NCBI GenBank assembly: GCA_016200365.1
Contig: JACQEW010000097.1
Span: 1-10,639, forward strand
Direction: 5' to 3'
DNA length: 10,639 nt
Source: Nitrospinota bacterium
GTDB taxonomy: Bacteria > Nitrospinota > Nitrospinia > UBA9942
The notes beneath the pieces were generated by a model. It did not search any database, had not been told where the DNA came from, and saw only the letters and a list, made by a program, of their open reading frames with translations. Shown here piece by piece: positions 1 through 6,276 of this stretch; positions within the stretch are counted from its first letter, which is position 1; each line of letters begins with the position of its first letter. A program made the position numbers and the translations under genes.

Positions 1-1
1 A

Positions 2-433
2 AGACTAAGGAATAACACCATCGGCTTTATATTTCAGATGTTCAACCTTATCCCTGTCCTTACTGCATACGAAAATGTAGAGTATCCATTGGTGATAATG
101 GGCATGGATAGAAAGAAGAGAAGCGAAAGGGTGTTAAATATGCTTGACGAGGTTGGGCTTTCTAAATTTATTAAACATAAGCCTGATGAACTTTCCGGCG
201 GGCAGAGGCAGAGGGTTGCCATTGCGAGGGCGCTCGTTACAAACTCTAAAATAGTCCTTGCAGATGAGCCTACTGCCAATCTCGATTCAAAGACAGGTAT
301 AGAGATACTTGAGCTTATGAAGATGATGAATGAGGAGCATAAAACCACATTTATCTTTTCAACCCATGACCCTAAGGTTGTGAGATATGCAAAAAAGGTA
401 TACAACATCACAGATGGGAGGATAAATAGTTGA
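2..433 (+). CDS. ABC transporter ATP-binding protein, MacB/LolD type (5' truncated)
   Basis: The reading frame is open from base 2, so the start and Walker A motif lie upstream of the window. What is visible is the C-terminal two thirds of a nucleotide-binding domain. The Q-loop reads GFIFQMFNLIP, the ABC signature LSGGQRQRVAIARAL, Walker B IVLADEPTANLD with the D-loop, and the H-loop STHD. The TANLD wording and the Q-loop context are typical of the LolD/MacB/FtsE branch that powers FtsX-type permeases rather than substrate importers. The stop codon overlaps the TTG start of the permease by four bases (TTGA), so the two are translationally coupled and surely work together. It would act at the cytoplasmic face of the inner membrane, hydrolysing ATP to drive the permease. 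The precise cargo cannot be read from this protein. Confidence 0.95.
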   Translation, partial: RLRNNTIGFIFQMFNLIPVLTAYENVEYPLVIMGMDRKKRSERVLNMLDEVGLSKFIKHKPDELSGGQRQRVAIARALVTNSKIVLADEPTANLDSKTGIEILELMKMMNEEHKTTFIFSTHDPKVVRYAKKVYNITDGRINS

Positions 434-1653
434 AGACCATATTACTATCACTCCGTAATATATTCAGAAATAAGAGAAGGACTGCTATTACATTCATGGC
501 AATTATCTCGGGTATGACAGGGATTATAGTCTTTGGCGGTTTTGTTAAATTCACATATTGGGGGCTTCGTGAATCAACTATCAAGACACAGCTCGGTCAT
601 GTCCAGATATATAAGAAGGGTTATTCGGAAAAGGGTGTTGCCAACCCAAACAAATACCTGATAAATAATCCGGAGGCTGTTGAAAAGGCATTATCAGTAA
701 TACCTGATATAAAGATGGTCAGCAGCAGGCTCACATTTTCGGGTCTTATCAGCACAGGAGAAAAGACACTTACCTGTAAAGGCATAGGCATTGCAGTAGA
801 AAGGGAAGAAGATATGAGTAACTTTGAAACTATTGTAGACGGCAGCCAGCTTGAACCTGATATGACAGATGGCGGTGTGGTTGGTATTGAGCTTATGAAG
901 GCACTGGGTGCAAAGGTAGGGGATTATCTGACCATCCTTACCACCACAACGGAGGGCGCTATAAATGCCTTAGATTTTAAAGTAGCCGGTGTGGCACAGA
1001 CAGGCTCGCAGGATTATGACAGCGTATTCGTAAAACTGCCGATTAAGCTGGTTCAGAGGGTTTTAGACACGGATTCTGCAGAAAAGATTATAGTTCTTTT
1101 AAACGATACGGATAATATCGGCAGGGTGGTCCCGGTATTGGAGGGTATTATCAAAAAGAATGGATTAGACCTTGAGTATAGGCTGTGGAGCGACCTTGCG
1201 ATATTTTACAACAAGGTTGTTCAACTCTATAACGGGATATTCGGTGTGATAAAAATCATTATAGGAGCCATTGTCCTTTTCAGTATAGCAAATACTATGA
1301 ATATGTCAGTATTTGAGAGGGTGAGGGAAATCGGGACATTAAGGGCAATCGGGACGACGAGGGCGGGTATTATGAGGCTGTTTATATCGGAGGGGATATT
1401 GGTCGGGATAATCGGCGGCTTATTCGGTATTGCTGCCGGTATTTTAATAGCATACATCATCAACTTAAGCGGTGGGATATACATACCTCCGCCTCCTAAC
1501 ATGAACAGGGGATATATCGCGATTATATTGATTGTGCCGGAAGCAATACTCTATGCCTTCATCTCAACAGTAATTGTATCCGCTCTATCATCAATCTATC
1601 CTGCATACAAGGCATCACGCCTGAAGGTTGTGGAGGCGCTGGGACATGTGTAA
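430..1653 (+). CDS. ABC transporter permease, FtsX/MacB (LolC/E-like) family
   Basis: A 407-residue inner-membrane permease starting at TTG, overlapping the stop of the ATPase gene. Layout: a cytoplasmic start (about 1-16), TM1 about 17-38, a large periplasmic domain of the MacB_PCD type (about 40-265), then three helices (about 270-290, 318-345 and 363-392). The FtsX-domain hallmark follows TM2: SVFERVREIGTLRAIGTTR (residues 293-311), the coupling region that contacts the ATPase. The C-terminus PAYKASRLKVVEALGHV is also typical. Members of this family work mechanically, moving lipoproteins or other envelope substrates instead of importing nutrients. The downstream LolA-like and beta-barrel genes support export towards the outer membrane. 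The last codons contain the Shine-Dalgarno and ATG of the next gene. Family assignment is secure; the substrate is unknown. Confidence 0.94.
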   Translation: MKTILLSLRNIFRNKRRTAITFMAIISGMTGIIVFGGFVKFTYWGLRESTIKTQLGHVQIYKKGYSEKGVANPNKYLINNPEAVEKALSVIPDIKMVSSRLTFSGLISTGEKTLTCKGIGIAVEREEDMSNFETIVDGSQLEPDMTDGGVVGIELMKALGAKVGDYLTILTTTTEGAINALDFKVAGVAQTGSQDYDSVFVKLPIKLVQRVLDTDSAEKIIVLLNDTDNIGRVVPVLEGIIKKNGLDLEYRLWSDLAIFYNKVVQLYNGIFGVIKIIIGAIVLFSIANTMNMSVFERVREIGTLRAIGTTRAGIMRLFISEGILVGIIGGLFGIAAGILIAYIINLSGGIYIPPPPNMNRGYIAIILIVPEAILYAFISTVIVSALSSIYPAYKASRLKVVEALGHV

Positions 1654-2437
1654 AACAGAAGTCAGAAGACAGAAGTCAGAAGACAGAAGCAAGATGCCAG
1701 ATGTCTGTCTTCTGTCTTCTGTTCTCTGTCCTCTGGTTTCTTGCCTCTTGCTTCTTGCCTCTATCTTCTTATCTCTTACCTCTGCCCTTGCCCTTACACC
1801 ACAGGAGATACTTGAAAAGGTGGATAACATAAGAGCACCTGCAAATACATTCATCTTTAATCTTAAGGTAACTGTAAATAAAGCTGACGAAGAATCTGAC
1901 ACAGAATTTTCCGTCAGGATAAAGGATGCGAAAAAGAGCCTTGTCGTCTTCAAATCGCCGCCATCCAATAAGGGGAGGGTATTGCTTATGGTGGAAGACA
2001 ATATGTGGATATACATACCATGGACAAGAAACCCCATAAGAATATCTCCACAGCAGCAGATGATGGGCAGGGTATCAAATGCAGATGTTGCAAGGGTTGT
2101 ATTTAGCCTCGATTACAGCGTTGAATCTGTAGAGGATGATAAGCTGACCCTTTTGGCAAAGACAAAGGGTGCAGCATATAAAGGCATCACCCTCTGGATA
2201 GAGAAAGACACATATAAACCTGTCAAATCTGAGTTTTATGCCATCTCCGGGAAGCTTCTTAAAACCGCCTATTATAAAGGATATAAAGAGATACTCGGTA
2301 AAGAGAGACCAACGATACTTGAGATACACGATGCAATAAAGGAATCAGAAATTTCAATCATGGAATACAGCAACATAAAAATTGAAGACACTCCCGATGC
2401 CCACTTTCAGAAGGGCTTTATGGAGAGGGTGAGATAA
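1646..2437 (+). CDS. LolA-like periplasmic protein (outer membrane lipoprotein-sorting protein family)
   Basis: A protein of 263 residues from the preferred ATG at 1646. GGAGG at 1632-1636 lies nine bases upstream and the start overlaps the permease end. Other possible starts are TTG 1628 and ATG 1694. The mature part has the wording of LolA-like proteins that accompany MacB-type transporters: KSPPSNKGRVLLMVEDN, WIYIPWTRNPIRISPQQQ, and GRVSNADVARVVFSLDYS. Such proteins are periplasmic carriers with a half-open beta-barrel that binds lipid or lipoprotein. The N-terminus is odd. After a charged stretch, the hydrophobic signal-peptide core (CLLSSVLCPLVSCLLLLAS) and the likely cleavage site (SALA before LTPQE) are encoded almost entirely by a low-complexity palindromic repeat. 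The family call is strong; cargo and exact start are inferred. Confidence 0.87.
   Translation: MCKTEVRRQKSEDRSKMPDVCLLSSVLCPLVSCLLLLASIFLSLTSALALTPQEILEKVDNIRAPANTFIFNLKVTVNKADEESDTEFSVRIKDAKKSLVVFKSPPSNKGRVLLMVEDNMWIYIPWTRNPIRISPQQQMMGRVSNADVARVVFSLDYSVESVEDDKLTLLAKTKGAAYKGITLWIEKDTYKPVKSEFYAISGKLLKTAYYKGYKEILGKERPTILEIHDAIKESEISIMEYSNIKIEDTPDAHFQKGFMERVR
1655..1785. repeat. Palindromic tandem repeat (agaagtc/agaagac type) encoding a signal peptide
   Basis: The purine-rich left arm is a period-7/14 tandem: cagaagacagaag occurs at 1663-1675 and again at 1677-1689. The right arm is its degenerate reverse complement, with an exact match cttctgtcttctg at 1709-1721. A longer pyrimidine-rich tail of cttgcctctt-like units runs to about 1785. 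The whole element lies in the reading frame of the LolA-like gene, just after its native-looking Shine-Dalgarno and ATG. Confidence 0.9.
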
Positions 2438-2480
2438 AAATATTAGCCACAAGACTTTCACAGACTAAAATACTTAATTT

Positions 2481-2570
2481 CAATGCAAAATGCAAAATTA
2501 TCGATTAACATTTTAAAATTTACTCCTTCATTGTTAATTGTTAATTTTTCATTGATAATTTTGCAATCTT
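2481..2570. repeat. Palindromic A/T-rich repeat (atgcaaa type) encoding a signal peptide
   Basis: The left arm begins with a period-7 tandem (atgcaaaatgcaaaatta). Its segment tgcaaaattatc at 2491-2502 is matched exactly, inverted, by gataattttgca at 2554-2565. Between them lie further mirrored blocks (gattaacatttt on the left, ttgttaattgttaatttttc on the right). The element starts at the ATG of the beta-barrel gene and spans nearly the whole signal peptide. Confidence 0.85.
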
Positions 2571-3799
2571 TAGCCCATGCCCAAGAACTTACCTATGAAT
2601 TCAGCGGCAAGATTATTGAACAGCCCGCATATTATTTTTTAAAAGGCGATTATCTCCTGAACCCCAACAGAGAGATACTGGATTTTTCTATTTGGAAAAA
2701 CAGATTTTATGGCGATATAAACTTCAACTTCTATTACCAGAATCTTAAATTCATCTCAAAATTTAGACCAACAGTCTCATCGGACAAGAAGACAACTGAT
2801 ATAGAAAATATTATTGATGATGCATATCTGGATATCAGGTTTAAGGAAAACCTATTTTTTTATATGGGCAAGAAAAATGTGCGAGATGGTGTTGGACTTG
2901 GCTCAAACCCTACAGACTTCTTAGGCGAAGGGAAAGAGGTTGATATGACAAAGAGGGAGGAGGAAAGAAGGGTGGAAAGGGAGGGTAATTATATAATTGG
3001 TATGGATACTTATTTTAAAGATATTACCTTCACCGCAATATTTGCCCCCCCTATAAAGGAGCTGCAGGATGAAAAGGACAGGGTTGTTTTAAAGGCAGCT
3101 TTTCTGATGGAGCCGATTAATACAGACATCTCTTTTCACTACTTTAACAGTAGTATACCAGGGGCGGGCATTAACATATCCACTACCATTGGAGAGAGTC
3201 TCGTCCTGCACACAGAGCCAGCCCTTCGATGGGGGAGCAATAGAAAGATAGTCAGGCTCATCCATGAGGGAAGCCCAAACCTATACGAAATATATCATCC
3301 CGATGACAGTCAAACAATCTATCCACATATAGTAGCCGGAGGACATTATACATTTAAAGATGGGACAAACATTATATTGGAATACATCTATAACGGTGAT
3401 GGATACAATAATGAAGAATGGAATAAACTCACGGGGTTTATAAAATACAGTTATGGGGAATATAAAAAAGGATTTTTAATAGACCTCATGCGGTCAAATC
3501 TCTTGCAGGCAAATAGTACCATGACATTTAGACAGATGAGGAGAAATTACATGAGGAGAAATTACATCTTTACAAGGGTAAGCAATCCAGATATACTTGA
3601 AAAGATAGATGGGGCAATAGTCTTTTTTTTAAATGTGGATGACAGCAGTTTTCTCATCTATCCATCCTGTGAATACAGGATTACTAAGAATACAACCATT
3701 GCTCTTACATCTATAATATTTGCCGGCAATAACGACACAGAGTTCGGAATGACTCATTGGAATAGTGAGATCAGCCTGATATATAAATACCTCTTTTAA
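2483..3799 (+). CDS. Outer-membrane beta-barrel protein with signal peptide (function unknown)
   Basis: A 438-residue protein with no specific family that I recognise. The first 33 residues form a signal peptide: KLSINILKF, a hydrophobic core LLIVNFSLIIL, and a signal peptidase I site AHA before QE. The rest consists of alternating beta-strand segments with many aromatics, such as FYGDINFNFYYQNLKF and NIILEYIYNG, and polar loops with no helix-like hydrophobic stretch. The last strand ends ISLIYKYLF. A terminal Phe with alternating hydrophobics is the classic recognition signal for the outer-membrane assembly (BAM) machinery. As the fourth gene behind the ABC ATPase, permease and LolA-like carrier, it is plausibly the outer-membrane part or the client of that exporter. 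The 5' end, including the start codon, lies inside a repeat and lacks a clear Shine-Dalgarno. Residues 352-361 are a tandem duplication (MRRNY twice). Confidence 0.82.
   Translation: MQNAKLSINILKFTPSLLIVNFSLIILQSLAHAQELTYEFSGKIIEQPAYYFLKGDYLLNPNREILDFSIWKNRFYGDINFNFYYQNLKFISKFRPTVSSDKKTTDIENIIDDAYLDIRFKENLFFYMGKKNVRDGVGLGSNPTDFLGEGKEVDMTKREEERRVEREGNYIIGMDTYFKDITFTAIFAPPIKELQDEKDRVVLKAAFLMEPINTDISFHYFNSSIPGAGINISTTIGESLVLHTEPALRWGSNRKIVRLIHEGSPNLYEIYHPDDSQTIYPHIVAGGHYTFKDGTNIILEYIYNGDGYNNEEWNKLTGFIKYSYGEYKKGFLIDLMRSNLLQANSTMTFRQMRRNYMRRNYIFTRVSNPDILEKIDGAIVFFLNVDDSSFLIYPSCEYRITKNTTIALTSIIFAGNNDTEFGMTHWNSEISLIYKYLF
3536..3565 (+). repeat. Perfect 15-bp tandem duplication inside the beta-barrel gene
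   Basis: The unit atgaggagaaattac occurs twice in direct succession (3536-3550 and 3551-3565). In frame it gives MRRNYMRRNY. The identity is perfect, so the duplication is recent or maintained. Being 15 bases long, it preserves the frame and adds five residues, probably in a strand or loop of the barrel. Confidence 0.95.
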
Positions 3800-3845
3800 G
3801 ATGGCACGAAAATCTGCTGTACCTTGAATTCAGTATTCTAAACAA

Positions 3846-4826
3846 GTGTCTTCAACAAAATCAATCCATATCACTTCAGATTCTGTAAACCAGAGAATAG
3901 ATAAATTCATATCCTCTCAAGATGCCTCGTTATCCCGTTCTTATATACAACAGTTAATCCATGAAGGAAGGGTTACAGTTTCGGGAAAAACCGTTAAATC
4001 AAGCTACAAGCTTAAAAACGGGGATGAGATAAAGATAGAGATTCCAGATACAGAACCCTCAACCGTAAAGCCGGAGCAGATTCCCTTAGATATAATATAC
4101 GAAGATGACTCGGTCATAGTTGTCAATAAGCCTGCCGGAATGGTAGTCCATCCTGCAGCAGGAAATTATTCCGGCACATTGGTAAATGCCCTTCTCTATC
4201 ACTGCATCAATCCCCCCTCACCCCCCTTTGATAAAGGGGGGCGGGGGGGATTATCAGGAATCGGCGGTGTCGAAAGACCGGGAATTGTCCATAGGCTTGA
4301 TAAGGATACATCAGGACTTCTCATGGCGGCAAAGGATGATTGGACACACCGTCATCTTTCAAGACAGCTTAAGGAGAAGACGGCTGTCCGTAAATATATT
4401 GCACTGGTTAAAGGTAATATCAGGGATAATTCTGGAAGAATTGAAAAACCTATAGGCAGACATATATCGGATAGAAAAAAGATGTCAACAAAAACCAGAA
4501 AAGGGAGATCGGCTATCACTGAATTTAATGTGATAGAAAGATTGGGGGATTATACACTGTTGGAAGTAAGGCTTAAAACAGGCAGAACCCATCAGATTCG
4601 AGTCCATCTTTCTACAATCGGTTATCCTGTTGCAGGAGACAGGGTATACGGGAAAATTTCCAATTTCCAATTTCCAATTTCCAATTTCTCAATTCCCCGC
4701 CAGATGCTTCATGCCCAAACTCTCGGCTTTATCCACCCAAAGACAGGAAAATATTTGGAATTTACATCCGCTATTCCCGATGATATGAAGAAGATTTTAG
4801 ATTATCTCAAGGAAGGAAAAGAATAG
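3846..4826 (+). CDS. rluD: RluA/RluD-family pseudouridine synthase with two repeat-derived insertions
   Basis: A 326-residue enzyme from GTG 3846; no strong Shine-Dalgarno precedes it. Residues about 14-66 are an S4 RNA-binding domain (QRIDKFISS ... LKNGDEIKIEIP). The catalytic domain begins at LDIIYEDDSVIVVNKPAG (81-98). The active-site motif is PGIVHRLDKDTSGL with the catalytic Asp at about 152. The conserved LKTGRTHQIRVHL (243-255) follows, and MLHAQTLGF closes the domain. It isomerises uridine to pseudouridine in RNA, in RluD's case in helix 69 of 23S rRNA; other specificities of the family cannot be excluded. Two stretches foreign to the family are encoded by repeats: residues 121-135 (INPPSPPFDKGGRGG) before the catalytic motif, and about 271-282 (ISNFQFPISNFS) before the final motif. 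Both keep the frame and fall in loop regions, so the enzyme is probably active. Confidence 0.93.
   Translation: MSSTKSIHITSDSVNQRIDKFISSQDASLSRSYIQQLIHEGRVTVSGKTVKSSYKLKNGDEIKIEIPDTEPSTVKPEQIPLDIIYEDDSVIVVNKPAGMVVHPAAGNYSGTLVNALLYHCINPPSPPFDKGGRGGLSGIGGVERPGIVHRLDKDTSGLLMAAKDDWTHRHLSRQLKEKTAVRKYIALVKGNIRDNSGRIEKPIGRHISDRKKMSTKTRKGRSAITEFNVIERLGDYTLLEVRLKTGRTHQIRVHLSTIGYPVAGDRVYGKISNFQFPISNFSIPRQMLHAQTLGFIHPKTGKYLEFTSAIPDDMKKILDYLKEGKE
4209..4252. repeat. GC-rich perfect-stem hairpin repeat inserted in frame in rluD
   Basis: AAT plus CCCCCC (4209-4217) pairs with GGGGGG plus ATT (4244-4252). After a small internal loop, CCCCCCTTT (4221-4229) pairs with AAAGGGGGG (4233-4241) around a three-base loop. 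This is a very stable hairpin lying within coding mRNA. It encodes about 15 extra residues of the pseudouridine synthase. Confidence 0.93.
4655..4689. repeat. Heptamer tandem repeat (aatttcc x5) inside rluD
   Basis: Five consecutive 7-base units: aatttcc four times from 4655, then aatttct at 4683-4689. It is one-armed; I see no inverted partner next to it. Because 7 is not a multiple of 3, the peptide (ISNFQFPISNF) is not a simple amino-acid repeat. It lies between the GDRVYG and MLHAQTLGF motifs of the enzyme. Confidence 0.93.
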
Positions 4827-4896
4827 GTAAAGGTAAAGGTAAAGAATATTCTCTCTACCTTTTCCTCTACCTCTACCTGCTTTACCTCTACCTTAC
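4824..4896. repeat. Palindromic ggtaaa repeat between convergent rluD and HU genes
   Basis: The left arm aggtaaaggtaaaggtaaag (4825-4844) is a period-6 tandem. The right arm (about 4851-4894) is a degenerate inverted version made of ctacct/tttacc units. The centre is the palindrome gaatattc (4844-4851). It contains the end of the rluD stop codon and, on the other strand, the last two codons and stop of the HU gene. It could fold in transcripts from both sides and might act as a bidirectional transcript end, but it lacks a T-run like a classical terminator. Confidence 0.85.
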
Positions 4897-5160
4897 TGCA
4901 TCTTTTAATGCCTGTCCCGCTTTGAATTTTGGAACTTTTCTTGCCGAAATTTTTATAGTAGCTCCAGTGGCAGGATTTCTACCGGTTCTTGCAGCCCTTT
5001 TGCTGATACCGAATGTGCCGAAACCGACGAGTGTTACGGTCTGTCCTTTTTTAAGTGCAGATTTCACGCCGTCAGTAAATGAATTAAGCGCCTTCTCTGC
5101 TGCTGCCTTGCTCAGGCTTGCATCCTTTGCTATCTTCTCGATTAAATCAGACTTGTTCAT
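4888..5160 (-). CDS. hup: HU-family histone-like DNA-binding protein
   Basis: A 90-residue, full-length HU/IHF-family protein beginning MNKSDLIEKIAKDASLSKAA. The family signature region runs GFGTFGISKRAARTGRNPAT (residues 46-65), including the beta-arm that inserts into the DNA minor groove with its conserved Arg-Asn-Pro tip. It ends ARKVPKFKAGQALKDAVR. As a homodimer or heterodimer it would bend and compact DNA. The start ATG is preceded by purine-rich AAGGGGGGATAAGGGA, a workable Shine-Dalgarno. A promoter at 5204-5233 indicates that it is transcribed alone. The last codons and the stop lie in the ggtaaa-type repeat shared with the convergent rluD. HU rather than IHF is favoured by the sequence, but the subtype is not certain. 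Confidence 0.97.
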   Translation of the reverse strand: MNKSDLIEKIAKDASLSKAAAEKALNSFTDGVKSALKKGQTVTLVGFGTFGISKRAARTGRNPATGATIKISARKVPKFKAGQALKDAVR

Positions 5161-5203
5161 TCCCTTATCCCCCCTTTCCTATAGATTTAAAGCGTTTTTT
5201 GTA

Positions 5204-5233
5204 TATTTACACCCGAATACCCTTTCCTGTCAA
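5204..5233 (-). promoter_or_regulatory. Sigma70-like promoter for the HU gene
   Basis: On the minus strand TTGACA (5228-5233, a perfect -35) is followed after 18 bases by TAAATA (5204-5209, -10-like). The start codon lies about 45 bases downstream. The -35 match is exact; the -10 is weaker. It lies outside the neighbouring repeat. Confidence 0.6.
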
Positions 5234-5261
5234 GCTTTTTCTGCAACGAAATTATAAAATT

Positions 5262-5375
5262 CTGACATAGAACACGGATAACACAGATGAGACGGATTGA
5301 CACAGATTATAAATAATTTAAATTTTAAATCAGCGAAAATCCGTTTAAATCAGTGTCATCTGCGTTCTATCAGGT
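5262..5375. repeat. Large imperfect palindrome (acacagatga/gaacacgga type) downstream of the ATPase operon
   Basis: The left arm (about 5262-5306) holds ctgacatagaacacgg, acacagatga and gacggatt blocks. The right arm (about 5329-5375) mirrors them: aatccgttt, gtgtcatctg (5353-5362) and gttctatcagg (5364-5374). The A/T-rich centre contains the mirrored heptamers atttaaa and tttaaat. The right arm, read on the minus strand, is a clear relative of the copy at 10403-10456. It also supplies the stop codon (5370-5372) of ATPase subunit E. In the ATPase transcript it would form a long stem just after the stop, possibly a 3'-end stabiliser. Confidence 0.88.
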
Positions 5376-5969
5376 TTTTTTGTTCTCTGCAAAAAGAATC
5401 CAATTAAGAAGCGGCAGTATATCCGCTTTTACCCGCTCAATACGGCTCTCCAGGGTATTAACCAATCTGAACTTGTTGTCCCCCGATACTAAAATTACAC
5501 CCTCCTTAATATCCCTATCCGCCTTTACTCTCACGCCCTCCAGTATCTCGTCCTTCAATGTATGTATGTCATCTTCCGAAACACAAACTTCAAATTCATC
5601 AGCATCTGATTCCGCCCTTCCCTTCTCCGCAGCCTCCTTGAAAAGCCCTGTCAGTATATCCGAATATTCTTTCTCCTTTCTCAATTCAAATATCTTCTTT
5701 TCTGTTTCTTGAAAGATTTCCGATATAATTTCAGTCTTAGCCAAAAGAGAAAGCGATTTTGCCTCTCTCTTTGCATTACTAATAGCGCGGATTTTCTCCT
5801 GCTCGAAGGAATGCCTTAATTCTGCTAATTTATCATCCTTTAATCTTTTTAACTCTCTTTCGGCATTCTCTATAAGGCTCTCAGCCTCAATCCTGGCATC
5901 TTCCAGTATCTTCTGCCTTTCTCTCAAGGCATCTTTCTCTATCGCATTTATAAGCTCGTCGTAACTCAT
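5370..5969 (-). CDS. atpE: V/A-type ATP synthase subunit E (peripheral stalk)
   Basis: A 199-residue protein, the usual length for the family. Residues about 1-100 are a charged amphipathic helix with coiled-coil character (ALRERQKILEDARIEAESL, then NAERELKRLKDDKLAELR). The C-terminal globular half contains the family-like DIKEGVILVSGDNKFRLVNT and SRIERVKADILPLLNWILF. Subunit E pairs with G/H to form the peripheral stalk that holds the catalytic A3B3 head still against rotation. It follows subunit K by 91 bases that contain a palindromic repeat. No Shine-Dalgarno is visible: the bases immediately before ATG are a run of T. The last codons and stop are in another repeat. It is the last gene of this ATPase group; the next gene is HU, not subunit C or F. 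Confidence 0.9.
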   Translation of the reverse strand: MSYDELINAIEKDALRERQKILEDARIEAESLIENAERELKRLKDDKLAELRHSFEQEKIRAISNAKREAKSLSLLAKTEIISEIFQETEKKIFELRKEKEYSDILTGLFKEAAEKGRAESDADEFEVCVSEDDIHTLKDEILEGVRVKADRDIKEGVILVSGDNKFRLVNTLESRIERVKADILPLLNWILFAENKKT

Positions 5970-5980
5970 AAAAAAATTAG

Positions 5981-6058
5981 GACAAGAGGCTAAAAGGCTA
6001 AGAGGTTAAGAGGATATTTACCTATTAACCTTTTCACCTATTAACCTCTTCACCTTTC
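5981..6058. repeat. Palindromic aggttaag/aggctaa repeat between ATPase subunits K and E
   Basis: The left arm (5981-6013) is a period-8 tandem of gaggctaa, aaggctaa and gaggttaa. The right arm (about 6020-6058) is its inverted version. An exact 10-base match exists: aagaggttaa at 6000-6009 and ttaacctctt at 6041-6050. It fills nearly the whole K-E intergenic gap, so it would fold between the two cistrons in the mRNA. Confidence 0.9.
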
Positions 6059-6060
6059 TT

Positions 6061-6276
6061 TCAAGTCCCCAGTATAATCATAACTGCAATTACAAAACCG
6101 AGTATAACCATAGTCTCTGGAATCGCCATGAGAATGATAATGGTTCCGCTTACCTCTGGTTTCTCGGCAATAGCCCCGGCGCCGGCAGAGCCTATTTTCG
6201 ACTGCGCCCATGCGGTAGCCAGACCGCTTACAGCAATAGCTATAGCAGCAGAGAGAGCAATCAGACCCTTCTCCAT
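6061..6276 (-). CDS. atpK: V/A-type ATP synthase subunit K (membrane rotor proteolipid, c subunit)
   Basis: A 71-residue two-helix hairpin proteolipid, the short bacterial/archaeal A-type form rather than the four-helix V-type duplicate. Helix 1 covers about residues 5-36 and ends in the loop AIAEKPE. Helix 2 covers about 44-69 and contains the ion-binding glutamate E54 in AIPETMVILGF. Rings of this subunit carry H+ or Na+ across the membrane past subunit I. Q25 in helix 1 and T55 after the glutamate resemble ligands of Na+-binding rings. M56, where Na+-type V-ATPases often have Gln, leaves ion specificity open. The ATG lies 16 bases inside the end of the subunit I gene and has by far the best ribosome-binding site of the group, which fits the high copy number needed. 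Confidence 0.94.
   Translation of the reverse strand: MEKGLIALSAAIAIAVSGLATAWAQSKIGSAGAGAIAEKPEVSGTIIILMAIPETMVILGFVIAVMIILGT

Noticed and set aside
34..411. Minus-strand open frame opposite the ABC ATPase gene
   Set aside because: It mirrors a gene with unmistakable ABC motifs and has no ribosome-binding site or recognisable domain.
1655..1700. CRISPR-like direct repeats
   Set aside because: Units are 7-14 bases with no unique spacers; it is a microsatellite-like tandem arm of a palindrome, and no cas genes are present.
4922..5257. Plus-strand open frame opposite the HU gene
   Set aside because: HU on the minus strand is a clear full-length family member; the opposite frame is a shadow.
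5262..5375. Classical rho-independent terminator after the ATPase operon
   Set aside because: The stem is long, imperfect and A/T-rich, without a GC-rich hairpin directly followed by a U-run in the minus-strand RNA.
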